From contig JAUZTG010000047.1 of assembly GCA_030734395.1 (NCBI GenBank), forward strand, positions 496,001 to 560,000: DNA of 64,000 nucleotides. Direction: 5' to 3'. The stretch comes from Sarocladium kiliense. Taxonomy: Eukaryota; Ascomycota; Sordariomycetes; Hypocreales; Sarocladiaceae. Position numbers and translations under genes: made by a program. Within the stretch, counting starts at the first letter, position 1, and each line of letters begins with the position of its first letter. Under the pieces are notes generated by a model that saw nothing but the letters and a program-made list of their open reading frames with translations, was not told where the DNA came from and did not search any database. Shown here piece by piece: positions 46,254 through 57,494 of this stretch.

Positions 46254-49200
46254 TTACCTCAACGCCAATGTGGTTGTGTTCCCACCACCCATATGCTGTC
46301 GTGGGGCCTGCCTCGATGCAGGCTGTGGCCTCGCAATGTAATCCCTGTTCTCGATTGTGACACTCTTGGTCATTTGGTTGACCTTGTACACCCCGACGAG
46401 GCGAGCGGCGAGCTCGAACATGTTGTTGCGAAGCGAGATGACAATGAACTGGGCGTTCTTCGTCCTCTCCTTGATGTAATTTGCGACGATGGACACCTAA
46501 TGCGCATGTTAGCCACCCATGGTACTGTCATCCCGTTGTATCGAGGTCCTTCAAAGAACCGGAGGGGGTGACTTACATTCCTGAAATCGAGAGCTGCATC
46601 AATCTCGTCCATCACGTACAAGGGTGTGGGCTTGTAGTGGTGCAACGCGAAGACGAGCGCCAGACTGCTCAGCGTCTTCTCACCACCGGAGAGATTGCTA
46701 ATATTCTTCCAGCTCTTCTTCGGTGGCATGACACTGAAGAGGATACCTTCGCTGAAGGGATCCAGACTGTCGACCAGTTCCAGTTCGGCGTTGCCGCCCA
46801 TGGTAATCATCTGGTACATTTCCTTCAGTCGGAGGGAGATGGCACCGAAGCCTTCCATGAAACCTTCAAGACGTAAGCGGCGAAGGTCGTCGCACCGCTT
46901 CTTCGCGGAGTCACGCTGCGCGAGGGCTGAGTTGAGGTCAGACGAGCGAGCAGCGTATTCTTCTACGCGACGGCGGTACTCGGCGAGCACAGCGAGGTCG
47001 ACGTTTACGTTTTGGGTCTTCTCCTCCAGCGCGGCGATCTCGCCCTTGAGCGTCTTTTTGCTCATACCGGCGAGCTCGTCGGGGGTATACTGTGGGAGCT
47101 CGTACCTGGCTGCCCGAGTGTCGACAATCATTGTATCGTCCCCACCGTCACTGGCCGCCTCGTCCCCTTGCTCTGATGATTCGGTAGTTTGCTGCGACTT
47201 GGCATCGACCATCTCAGCATCACTGGATGTTTGCTCGGATCGGGCGTCCGCCATTTCGACGTCGCTTGACGCGGCTTCATCTTGCGACCCCTCAACATCC
47301 TCTGTCGCGGCCTCCCCTTCCACTGCCACCGGTGGCTCGGTTGCCTTGTCCGGCTCGCCAATGAGCTCATCAATGTTCTGGAGAGTCAGCTTCGAGAGTT
47401 TGTCGTTCCAGTAGCGGAGTTGCTTCTGGTTCTCGACGAGTGCCTTTTGATTCTCTTCGAGCTTGTTCTTCATCTCAATTTCGACAGCACGTGTCTCATT
47501 GAGTTCCGCAGACTTCTCATCGAGTTCGGACTTGAGCGTGGCCAGCTCCTCCTTCTGCGCTTTCAGACTTTCCTCGGCCTCGTCGACCTTGGCTCGAAGC
47601 TCATCAGCCTTCTCGCCCTGGTTATTGACATCATTGTCCAGCTTCTCGAGGTCCTTCAGAGCGGCGTCGAGCTCCTTCGTGGCCTTCGCGCGGTCCTTCT
47701 CCAGCTTGACCTTCTGCTTCTCTGCCTTGGCCTTGCGGACTTCAGCGCTGCTGGTCTCTTCCTGATTTGAGCTGATCTGTTCCTTGAGTCCGTCGACCTT
47801 GGAACGCTGAGCTCGAAGCTTCTCTCCACCGACTTCCATGATCTTGTCTTGAAGAGCTTTGATCTCGCCTTCGACGCTCGATGTCTCGCTGTGGAGATTC
47901 TCAATCTCTCGGTTGAGTTTTGAGACCTCGGATCGAAGAGAAGATTGGCGTTTTTCATCAGTAGCAGAGAAGGAATGCTCTTTGCTGACGTCCTTGATGC
48001 GTCGCTGCACATCGGCGAGGTTCTTCGTGGCGCTCTCCAACTCCAACGACAGTTTCTGCATCCTGGTCTCGAGCTGTGGAATCTCTTTGTCAAGGTCCTT
48101 GAGTCGGGTTTCGCACTCTCGTTGATACTCCTGAAACTCTTGGAATTTGGTCTCCCAAGCATCACGGTCTTCCTCGAGCTTGGAGACTTGTTCCTTTGTT
48201 GTGTCTGCAACAAGCTTGGAGGACATGAGTCCCTTCTTGACTGAAGTTCCACCACCTGACATGGTACCCGACTTGTCGATGAGCTCGCCTGCCAAGGTCA
48301 CCACCCGCCAGCGCTTTGCGCCGTACGCGATACGGTTCGCCTGTGCTAGGTCCGTAGCAACAAGTGTGTCTTGTAGGGCGTGGTAGAAAGCTGGTCGGAA
48401 CTTGTCGGCTTTCGTTTGAACTAGATCAAACAGGCGTGGCGCATCTTCAGGAGTCTGAATAGGCGAGAGGTCGCGCGCGCGCATCTTATCCAGGCAGATG
48501 AAGTTGCCACGGCCGAGGTTGTTCTTCCTCAGGTACTCGATGCACTGCTGACCCGCCTCAACCGTTTCTGTGACGAAGTTGTCGAGCGCACCGCAAGCAG
48601 TAGAAATGGCAACATCGTACTTCTGATCAATCGTGCCCAGATTGCCCAGACGGCCATGGAAGCCACCAATGCGGCCCGACTCCTTCATACGCATGAGAGC
48701 GGTCAGCACGTTGCCTCGTGATTGAGAACTTGCAAGGCTGGACCGGGCTTCGTCTGCCTTTTGACGAGCGTTCGAGATCTTTGCCCGCATCTTGGGCTCG
48801 GTGCCGGCTAGCTGTTCCAACTCGGACTCGAACTTCGCCTTCTCCTCTAACAGCTCTCCTTTCTTCTTTTCGCAGTCCTTGAGCTCCTTGACCTTGGTCG
48901 ACTTGCTCTCCTCGATCTGAACGGCCTTTGCCTCGAGCTCCTCACGAGCCTTGGCACCGGCGTTCGCCTTCTCTTGCAGGATATTCAGCTCACTCTCAGC
49001 TACATCGATGGCTGACTGCTTCTGATTGATCTTCTCCGTCCATGGCTCAAGTGACTTTTGCTTGGCTGCAATCTGATCGGAGAACGCCTGAGTCTTGCCC
49101 TTGAGACTGTCCCGAATGCTGGCGAGCTCTATCTCTTCAGCCTTGACCTGCTCTTCGAGCTCAGCGATTTCCTTTGTCCGGCTCTCGATGTCTTCGGAGC

Positions 49201-50947
49201 ATTGCTCAATGGTCTCATCGGCCTCAACCGAGTTCTTTTCGGCGTTGTTGATAGTCTTCTCGAGCTTCTTCTTCTTGTCATCAAGGAATTTGCGCTTTTC
49301 GTCAAACTTGACGCGTTCCTGCTCGAACTTCGCGAGCTCCTTGGCCAGAGACTGGGCGTTCTTTTGCTGCGCATCAAACTCCTTGGAGCCCTTGGCATAC
49401 TGCTTCTGCAGGTCCTTGATAATCTGCTCACTGCCGTGGTGTTTCTCAAGTTCAGCTTCCAATTGTGCCTGCATCTCAGTGATTGCTTCTTGCGTCACCG
49501 CCAAGTTCTCATTGCACTCGTGCGTGTAGAGCTGGTAGAGGGCGGACTGTTTTGTGACCAGCTCGTTTTCGTCGCGAACGTAGGCCAGCGCGATGTCCTT
49601 CTTGTCCTCTAAGCTGTGCTTCTCCTTCTCCACATGCTGCACTCTGCCGCTCTTCTCCACACAGACTTCGTTTAGGGCCTCGACTTCGGTTGCAGCTTCT
49701 TCGATAGGCGTCTTGTACTTCGAGGTGCCGATGATATCTTCAAGATACTCGAGAAGGCCATCCTCGTGCTCATTGCCGGCTTTCGGCTTCATCTGCGCGA
49801 TGGACTCGACCTCGCCTTGCAGAATGAGGAAACGTTTGTGGTCTAGATCGACACCTCGATCGCGCAACAGCGTCGTCACGGTTGTGAAGTCCGATCCTTT
49901 GCCGTTGATGTAGTATTTGCTCGAGTTGTTGCGAAATGCTTTGCGTGAGATGACCAAGTCAGAATCGGGAATGATTTGTTGGGACCCGTCGGGCTGTACG
50001 TAGTGAGCAAAACCATTCCCTCAGAAGTTGATAAATTGCGAACATACCTGATCCATAACCTCGTGGAAGTGCACAGCAACCTCACAGAACTCTAGGTTCG
50101 GATACTGTGCTGAGTTATGAATCAGGGCGGAGACCTTGCCCTGGCGCATCTTGCTGGCACGGAAACCGAAGACGAAGAGTAAAGAATCAATAACATTCGA
50201 TTTGCCGGACCCGTTGGGACCGACGACCGATGAGAAAGTAGCATGGAAGGGTCCAACTTCTTGCCGTCCAGCGTAGCTCTTAAAGTTGTTTAGAATTAGG
50301 TATGTGAGAACAATGCGTGATTTTGGCGCCTCGGGTTCCACGAAGGGCATATTGGTCATTGTCCGTGACTTGAGCTTGATGTCAATCGGATTCTCCATGA
50401 TGGCGTCCATGGTTCTAATCGGCTTGACCGTTGCCTGGGTCTCGTCGAGAAGCCGTGTGTTCACACTCGTAGTCGTGATGTCGGAAAGCGGCGTTGCCGT
50501 AACGGTGGTAAAGTCTGATGGAACGGTAGACTGAGGTGTTGGCAAGATCTTGCCTGCTGGCGTAGCAACTGCGATGCTTGGTGTGCTGATCTTCCTCCGC
50601 TTCGGAGGGGTCTCTGGTGCAGCTTTGAGCGTTCGATCTGCCTCGGACGCCACGTCGCTTTCTGTAATCGAGTTCTCTTCCGCGACCGACACATCAGGCG
50701 CGACACTCTTTCGCGGCCTTCCTCGACCCCGGGACGCAATGGGGGCCTGTGAAGGAGCTATTGATGATTGCCGACTAGAGCGCCTCGTCCGCTTGGGACT
50801 CTGGGGTGCTTCGGGCTCGAATTCTTCCTCATCTTCTTCCGCACGTCGTGTGGTGTTGGCAATTTGATCATCCTCATCATCAGAATCGACGACGGCATTT
50901 CGCCTCGTGGCAGCGCGTCGAGACGGCCGCGAAGAAGCAACAGGCAT
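46254..50947 (-). CDS. SMC4: Condensin subunit SMC4
   Basis: ATPase core of condensin, pairing with SMC2 to fold mitotic chromosomes. Exons 50947-50048, 49993-46577 and 46496-46254 give 1519 aa. After a disordered N-terminus of about 200 residues come the Walker A GPNGSGKS (243-250) and the Q-loop region. Then follow coiled coil 1, the hinge (GFHGRLGNLGTIDQKYDVAI ... SGTMSGGG), coiled coil 2, the ABC signature LSGGEKTL (1401-1408) and Walker B LYVMDEIDAALDF (1425-1437). NNFKSYAGRQEVGPF and the long N-terminal extension distinguish SMC4 from the other SMCs. The C-terminal exon carries the final ATPase strand plus a short Gly/Gln tail. A roughly 100-residue acidic insert interrupts coiled coil 2. 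Confidence 0.96.
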
Positions 50948-51447
50948 GGTGGGATTGGCGTCGCGTCAAAAGCGACAGGTTCTGATGTTGCCCAAGACTG
51001 AAGCCTGACCGATGTTCGTCAGGGGCGACTTTGTGCAATGGCACTTGTGTCGTTGCTATCGTCGTGGTATCGCTCTCGGCGTTTGGCTGTTGTGGGCTGG
51101 ACCCCCGCGTCACGTAGCTCCTTTTGTTTGGACGACTCACCTGCGTGGGTGTGCCGCCCAAAGTAAACAAAGCTGCGGCGGAAACCATTCCGTCAGCTCA
51201 CGTGATACCGCGTCGGACCTAGAGCACTCAACCAAGGGGCCCGCGCTTCACAGTTGTGAAAGGCATTGTATCTTACGCTATCTAATTAAAGATGATTGGT
51301 AACATTTTACTCCGTATTCCTGTGTATGTGTCTATGTTCCAATTGACCATGAAGCCCCCCTTATAGGGGGACAGCCCCGCATCAACTATACTGACTTCGT
51401 TCTGTATCACTCTTCCAATACTAGAGTTCAGGTTGACTGTCAAATCC
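50948..51447. other. Intergenic between SMC4 start and UNC93-like stop
   Basis: 500 bp holding the SMC4 promoter and the 3' end of the transporter gene. The only structure is the hairpin-like CCCCCT/AGGGGG at 51356-51370. Confidence 0.55.
51356..51370. promoter_or_regulatory. Palindrome CCCCCT-TAT-AGGGGG (paired STRE-like sites)
   Basis: Six-base perfect arms with a 3-nt loop. Each arm contains CCCCT/AGGGG, the core recognised by fungal Msn2-type zinc-finger activators. It lies about 80 bp 3' of the UNC93-like stop and about 410 bp 5' of the SMC4 start, so it could serve either gene or be an RNA hairpin. Confidence 0.3.
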
Positions 51448-52971
51448 TTACATATCATCAACAGTCTTCCCCTCCGGCACTGGTGGACGATAACCTGACT
51501 CCTCCTCGGCCTTGGTCGTCTTAGCGACCGTCCAGACAGTCGGCAGCACGAAGATCAGCGATCCGATACAAAGCCCCCAGTTCATACCTAGCTGGGCATT
51601 GGGACTCGTCCCAACCGCGTTCACCCTCCAGCTCATGGCGCCTCCCGCGGCCTGGAATGTCTTATAGGCGCCCACAAGTGTGGCGGCTCGTGCCGAGCTG
51701 TTGGACTCAGTGCCGATGAGCCAGTAAGCGAAACCTTGCCACAACGCATCGTATGCGCCGTAGAAGATATACAGGAAGATAGGCCCGGTCGAGATGCTGC
51801 CTTCCTTATAGTCGACATCCTGAACTAAGCCTTGGGCGATTCGCTTGTTCTGCCATAGCTGGAAAGCATAGCCGCCGCCCCAGATCGCCATACCGGTGAC
51901 CATTAGGACCACCCATCCCAGGCGGGCTCTGTTCGGTCGGCTTAGGAACGGAAGATCGAGGATTAGACCGATGAACAAACCACCGAACATTTGTGCCATC
52001 CAGTACAATGCACCATTGAGCGACCGTGTGCGAATGTTGAAGGTCTCGCCATTCACCTGGTTCTGCTGATAGCTGTAGAAGACATTGGCCGAGAAGAACA
52101 AAGGGATCATGCAAGCCACCCGCCACTTGAAAAGGGTCTTGACTGCCGTCTGGATGGTGCCCTTGATGGTGTGCTTCTCAGTCTCGACAGCATTGTGCAG
52201 CTGAGCCAAGCGGATTCGGCTGGGTGAGCAGATGAAGAGCCCGAGCAGCCAGCCGAACAGCATAATGGCGAGCAGAGCGATGTAGGTCGAGTCAGTGACT
52301 GTGCCACTGGTTGAGTGATAGTTCAGTCCAAAGGAGGCCAGAGACCCGATACCTCCACCAAGGTTGAAGATGATCCAGAAGACCGCAATGGCCCTGCCCT
52401 TCTGCGACTCCTCGACATAGGTGGTCATGATCGCACCCTGCACAATCCAGATGAAGGATGCTCCGCAGCCCAAGATGGCGCCAGCTGCAATCACGAACGC
52501 ACCATTTTGGTTATGGTTGAAATCCAGGAGGGAGCCACTGTACAAGGCGTAAGTCCATCCGCCCAGCATGAAGCACCATCGAGGGCCAATCCACGAGAAG
52601 ATTGGGCTAACGACGAAGAGAGCGGTTGCCGCGGTCGTAGAGAGTAAAGCGACATTGGCATTGGCCGCTACTGTGGAATCGACCTGGCCTGAGCCTCCAA
52701 GACCACTCAGAGCATTGTACATCTGCCATGGTATCAGCAATTGTCCACATTCCGTGGTACGTCGCTCGAGTCAGAGCCAGGCACAACTTACTCCGGGCAA
52801 ACAGAAACAGATAAAGCTGATCAGAAAGATCTGCGTCCAGGGATGTGCATAGAACCGCACGATCTTCGATTGCGGAGGCAATGCTTCATTGTCGGCCGAG
52901 TGCTCGACGTGACCCAGCTGCTGCTGCTGTTGGGCCTCAGCCTCTGACAGATTCTTCATCTCGTGAGACAT
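51448..52971 (-). CDS. UNC93-like (DUF895) MFS transporter
   Basis: Two exons, 52971-52792 and 52722-51448, give 484 aa with a cytosolic Gln/Glu-rich N-terminus. The hallmark FCLPGMYNALSGLGGSG after TM1 is split by the intron exactly before MYNAL. GGWTYALYSGSL, GASFIWIVQGAIMTTY and IFWIIFNLGGGIGSL mark TM2-5. Late motifs GYRPPVPEG and VWTVAKTTKAEEESGYR are typical of the fungal UNC93-like subgroup. Twelve membrane segments are expected. Substrates of fungal members are mostly unknown. It starts 862 bp from, and divergent to, the MurQ-kinase fusion gene, which suggests co-regulation. ATG 52992 is an alternative start adding 7 residues. Confidence 0.9.
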
Positions 52972-53833
52972 GATGGATAGTGCAAGCCCCAATCGAATGC
53001 GGCTCTTTTCTTAAGTCGACCGTATCTACGGCAAACGGAGTCCGGGGAATGAGCTTCCCCCACGACTTAATATCTAGTCACACGACATCAGGATGATGCT
53101 TATCGACAGCCTCCACAAGCCATTCGTGCACTTTACCCATACCAGCTCAACGTTACATGCCGAATCGAACGCCCAAAAGTCACACTCGAAGAACGATTCG
53201 ACCATTCCAAGCGGACCCTCCGCGTACTACCTACTACCATGCGCCCCACGAAGCCTGGGGGACTAAGGCGGCGCCTCACGGTCACGCCTGGGGCTAGTAC
53301 GGGGTCAAGAGGGAGCCAGACCATGCAAATTCTGCTTCGTTGCAACCTGTGGTATGCTGCCCTTCGCTGCACCATACGAGCTGTGGCCGGATCTCCGGCT
53401 CAAATGTGTGGAGCGGCGAAACTCAGATCTTCGCTCCTAGGCCTGATGGAGTATCGCCGGCGCCATTGTCTTACAAACCGCCGCAGAAACCACACGCGGC
53501 TCAGCCGACCCTGTAGTGCACTGTGCTCAGTGGCTGCAACGGTGCCCACGCTCAGAGATGACCGACCCCAGACGGATGGCATGTCACGTTGGCCCTGAAC
53601 CGAAGGCATGGCTCTATCTTTCCCCTGGGGTTCTTTACCGATAGGGGCCTGATCGGACTTGGCCGATGTAGTGGACATATCGCGGGTATACTCGGTGCAC
53701 GTAGCATTCACGCATCGATCTCACTAGCGAGGACCAGCTTGTGTTTATACCGCGAAACTAGGCTTTCAAGCTGGTTATGCAGACTACTTGGCTTTGAACA
53801 AGAGACTCACGATCCTAGGACCTGAAGTTCGCA
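52972..53833. other. Shared divergent promoter region (transporter / MurQ-kinase fusion)
   Basis: 862 bp between two start codons facing outwards. Only short ORFs without recognisable content are seen. No CREA-type or other site was evaluated systematically. Confidence 0.5.
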
Positions 53834-56013
53834 ATGGCAGCTCCGACCAAACCTATCCAGCTTACTGGATTGCAGACCGAGTTTCGTAACGCAAATAGTG
53901 TTGACATAGACCATCTGTCAACCCTGGAACTCTGTTCAGTTTTGAACAATGAGGACGCAACGGTCCATACCGCTGTAACCTCATGTATGCCCGTCATTGC
54001 AGATGTAATTGACCTCGTCTCACAACGTATACGGAAAGGCGGGCGTCTCTTCTACATCGGCGCGGGGACCAGTGGGAGGTAAGTCGCACCAACGTCCAGC
54101 CTAGCCACAATGCTGATTGCACACAGGCTCGGTGTGTTGGATGCCTCTGAAATACCACCGACCTACTCTGCACCGCAAGATCAGTTCGTCGCTCTCGTGG
54201 CTGGAGGAGATCATGCTCTTCGCCATGCCAAAGAAGGGGCTGAAGATGACCGTCTCGGGGCGCAGAAGGACCTGGAGCAGTTCCATATCAACCCACAGGT
54301 TGATTCCTTGATCGGTATTGCTTCTTCTGGGAGAACGCCTTACGTTCTGGGAGGCTTGGCTCATGCCAAAGCCATGGGCTGCACCACCATAGGACTTGTC
54401 TGCGTCTTACCTTCAGAAGTTGAGGCTGAAGGTAATGCAGACTTTGTGATAGCCCCTGTTACCGGACCGGAGGTCGTCACAGGGAGTACAAGAATGAAGG
54501 CCGGAACAGCTACCAAACTCGTCTTAAATATGATCAGTACAGGCATCATGATCAAACTCGGTAAAACATATGGAAACTTGGTATGTGGGACCTACTCACT
54601 CTATTCCCGGGATCACTACTGACTTGAAGGGTAACAGATGGTTGACCTACGAGCAACCAATATGAAGCTGCGCCAACGAGCACGGAATGTGATTCGTGCC
54701 GTGGTCGGATCATTATGTACATCGTCGGACGCTGAGCTGGATGCTGTGTTAGAGATATGCCACGGCAGCGTGAAGCTCGCCTGTGCAACCCTCAGCCTTG
54801 AAATTTCGCCAGCTGTAGCTCAGGAACGCCTGAAGCGACATGGAGGCGCTCTATCACGTGTTCTAGAAGAGGGACGAGTACAGAGCAAGCTCCAAGGCAT
54901 CTCGGCCGAGCAATTAGTCCTTTGTGTGGACGCAGGCGGATCAAGCTGCAAGGCAGTCGTTATGTCCGCTGATGGTCAAGTTGGCAACGGATCAGCTGGA
55001 CCATGCAATGTGTAAGAGCTCATCTATACCCGCCCCTCGGAACCTCAGGCTAATTCTCTCACAGATCGACCATCGGCATCGAGCACACCATCGCATCCAT
55101 CACCTCTGCAATCACCAACGCACTATCGAATCACCCATCAACACGGGGGTCCTCCCTCCGTACGGCGATATTCACCTCAGCTTGGGTGGCTATCGCAGGC
55201 TACGATCGACCTTCAATACAGCCGCGGGTCGACAAGGCGTTATCAACTCTCCTCAGACTTCCCATTGGCGATGGTCTCATCGTCTCCACAGACATTGACC
55301 TCGTGCCTGCTTCCATCGCAACAAGGCCTGGCATCGACTCAGCCATCGTCCTTGTGGCAGGCACGGGATCTATTGCCATGAGGTATCAGAAACACAAATC
55401 AGGTTTCGTGCGAACTGGTCGGGCTGGTGGCTGGGGTCATTTGCTAGGTGATGATGGCTCCGGGTTTGGCCTGGGCCGTGAAGGCGCTAGAATCGCCCTT
55501 GAGGCGTCGGACGTGCATCGATCAAATGATCCGAAGTCAGAGAATCTCTCACGGTTTTCGCCATTGGCAACAGCAATTCTGAAGCACATACAGAAGCTCA
55601 AACCCACATGCCAGCCTGACGACGTTCTGAGTGGCATCCTTAGCCTGAGCAGCGAGCAGCCGCCGACGGCAGGTTCTGGTCAGTCGCCAGCGAAGTCCAT
55701 AGCCCAGCTTGCTGAAGTCGTCTTGTCATTGGCGGAGACTGACCCCGAGGCTGATTCCATCTTGGACGCTGGAGCAGCCAGTCTCTCCAAACTAGTCGTA
55801 TTGCTGGCTCGTGGAGACGAACTTGATCTTTCCAGAACAGCACTGATTCTGGGGGGCGGCCTGATGCAGAACAGGTTCTACAAGTGCAAGGTTCTCGATC
55901 ACACTCAACGGAAGATCGGAAAGTTCGCCCACGTGGAGTTCGTTGCGCAGCCAGCTCACTCAGGAGCACATGACGTTCTAGCTCGGATCAACAGCGGCCC
56001 TGTATACTCATAA
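53834..56013 (+). CDS. MurNAc-6-phosphate etherase (MurQ-type) fused to BadF-type sugar kinase
   Basis: Four exons, 53834-54078, 54127-54580, 54638-55011 and 55065-56013, give 673 aa. Residues 1 to about 310 are a MurQ/GCKR-type SIS domain. They include GGRLFYIGAGTSGRLGVLDA, DASEIPPTY with Glu90, HAKEGAEDD with Glu121 (same 31-residue spacing as the catalytic Glu83/Glu114 of E. coli MurQ), GIASSGRTPYVLGGL and TGSTRMKAGTATK. Residues about 325-673 are a BadF/BadG/BcrA/BcrD ATPase-fold kinase. They include phosphate loop CVDAGGSSCK (331-338), VAGTGSIAM and GWGHLLGDDGSGFGLG, the family of GlcNAc kinase and bacterial MurK. The fusion would phosphorylate MurNAc and then remove lactate, giving GlcNAc-6-phosphate. 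No targeting signal is seen, so it is probably cytosolic. It is divergent from an UNC93-like transporter. Confidence 0.9.
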
Positions 56014-56366
56014 CTCTGAAGAATTGTCTTGAGAGATCTCAGCTCTTCACACCAGGAGTTCATTGCATACAAATCAGGATATTTTAGAAGCATGCTCAAT
56101 TTTGAGTGTATTTGTCCATAGTCGCGGAAGTCTTCGCAACCTAATCTTGAAGATTGTCCCTAATTCATTCATTGAAGTGAATACAAAGAAAGGGTCATAT
56201 ACCCTAGTAAGATATACAATCTGAAATCGAATCCAAGAACCATGCCAGCATTCCCCTTTCATTTCAATGAGTGGCCATGCTTACACGCGCTACATGAAGG
56301 ACGAAGAGCCCTGATGAGCGGCGAAGCAACTGTTATGTAAGGAGTGACGATACCTGTAAAGGGTAT
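56014..56366. other. Convergent 3' intergenic region
   Basis: 350 bp, AT-richer than its surroundings, between the stop codons of the fusion gene (plus) and the CBM1 protein (minus). No gene is seen. Confidence 0.6.
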
Positions 56367-57494
56367 CTAAGCAAGGGGCGTGACAACCGTCTGGAAGGTA
56401 GACGGAGGAGTAGGTAATGGAGGATCGACCGGAGCCTCAGTCGGGACAGGGAAGTCTGTCGGTGGCGGCGGGAAGTCCGTTGGCGGAGGAGGGAAGTCAG
56501 TAGGGAAGCCAGGGAAGCCGTCAGTCGGGAAAGGCGGGAGATCGCTGGGCAGGCAGATACTGTAGGTCTCATCCATCGCCTCACAGACGAAGCCATCAGT
56601 GCAAGATGTCGATCCCTCGAAGTCCGTGCCACCACACTGCTCGAAAGGACCAGCACCGTCCTGACGAGGGACGACAGGGATGCCAGGCTGAACAGGCTCA
56701 ACGGGAAGCCCAGGGACGACGGGAGTTGGCACGGGGTCGACGGAGGGCCCAGTTGGGATCTCAGGCAGGGGAGTGATGGGGTCAACTGGGGGATCGCTGG
56801 GTGGGATGATGGTCGGCTGGGGAGCGCCAGGAAGTGTAGGATCGGCAGTGGGAATGAGAGTTGGAGCGGGAGCACCAGGAACAGTTGGCTGAACTGGAGC
56901 GCCGGGCTGGGTAGGCTGAACTGGGGGCTGCTGACCGCCGTTGTCCGGAGGGGGGAACTGACCACCGCCACCGTTATCCGGAGGAGGGAATTGTCCACCG
57001 TTGTCTGGAGGCGGGAACTGACCTCCATTGTCCGGGGGAGGGAACTGGCCGCCGCCTCCGTTGTCTGGAGGAGGGAACTGGCCACCACCGCCGTTATCCG
57101 GAGGCGGAGTGACACCACCACCATTACCAGGAGGGGGAGTAGTCTCAGGAGGAGGAGTGACACCGCCGCCGTTGTCTGGAGGAGGCTGCTCACCACCACC
57201 GTTGTCCGGAGGGGGCGTAACACCGCCACCGTTATCCGGAGGAGGTTGTTCACCACCATTGTCAGGAGGAGGAGTGACACCACCGCCATTGTCCGGGGGA
57301 GGCTGCTCGCCGCCGCCACCAGCACCACCGTCTGCGGGGATGCACTGGCTGTAGAATTCGTTGATCACAGTGCAAGTCGCGCCGTCCGCGCAGTCAGTCG
57401 GTCCCTGGTGGTCTACTCCACCACATTGCTCATAAGGTCCCGCCTGAGCCAGGACAGTGCCGGCCAGGGCACCGAGGATAAAGACAGACCGCAT
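56367..57494 (-). CDS. Secreted protein with two CBM1-like modules and PPPDNGG-repeat linker
   Basis: Single exon, 375 aa. Signal peptide 1-16 (MRSVFILGALAGTVLA). A CBM1-like module is at about 20-51 (YEQCGG ... GPTDCADGATC ... FYSQC) and a second at 284-314 (FEQCGG ... STSCTDGFVC ... TYSIC). Each has the four cysteines of the fungal cellulose-binding module. The second has Thr in place of one of the paired aromatics of the flat binding face, so its affinity may be weaker. Between them is a linker with 11 PPPDNGG units alternating with GVT, EQ and GQF spacers, then a Pro/Val/Thr stretch. The tail is PPPPTDF repeats. There is no catalytic domain, so it is a binder or wall-cross-linking protein, not an enzyme. 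Confidence 0.85.
   Translation of the reverse strand: MRSVFILGALAGTVLAQAGPYEQCGGVDHQGPTDCADGATCTVINEFYSQCIPADGGAGGGGEQPPPDNGGGVTPPPDNGGEQPPPDNGGGVTPPPDNGGGEQPPPDNGGGVTPPPETTPPPGNGGGVTPPPDNGGGGQFPPPDNGGGGQFPPPDNGGQFPPPDNGGQFPPPDNGGGGQFPPPDNGGQQPPVQPTQPGAPVQPTVPGAPAPTLIPTADPTLPGAPQPTIIPPSDPPVDPITPLPEIPTGPSVDPVPTPVVPGLPVEPVQPGIPVVPRQDGAGPFEQCGGTDFEGSTSCTDGFVCEAMDETYSICLPSDLPPFPTDGFPGFPTDFPPPPTDFPPPPTDFPVPTEAPVDPPLPTPPSTFQTVVTPLA
56935..57320 (-). repeat. Tandem coding repeat (PPPDNGG units)
   Basis: Imperfect tandem array of 24-36 bp units encoding PPPDNGG with variable two- or three-residue spacers. Eleven exact peptide copies and at least one degenerate copy (PPPETTPPPGNGG) are visible. It is prone to copy-number change. 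Confidence 0.85.

Noticed and set aside
47282..49612. Plus-strand Leu/Ser-rich ORFs opposite SMC4
   Set aside because: Antisense of Glu/Lys coiled-coil codons, which read as Leu/Ser/Phe on the other strand.
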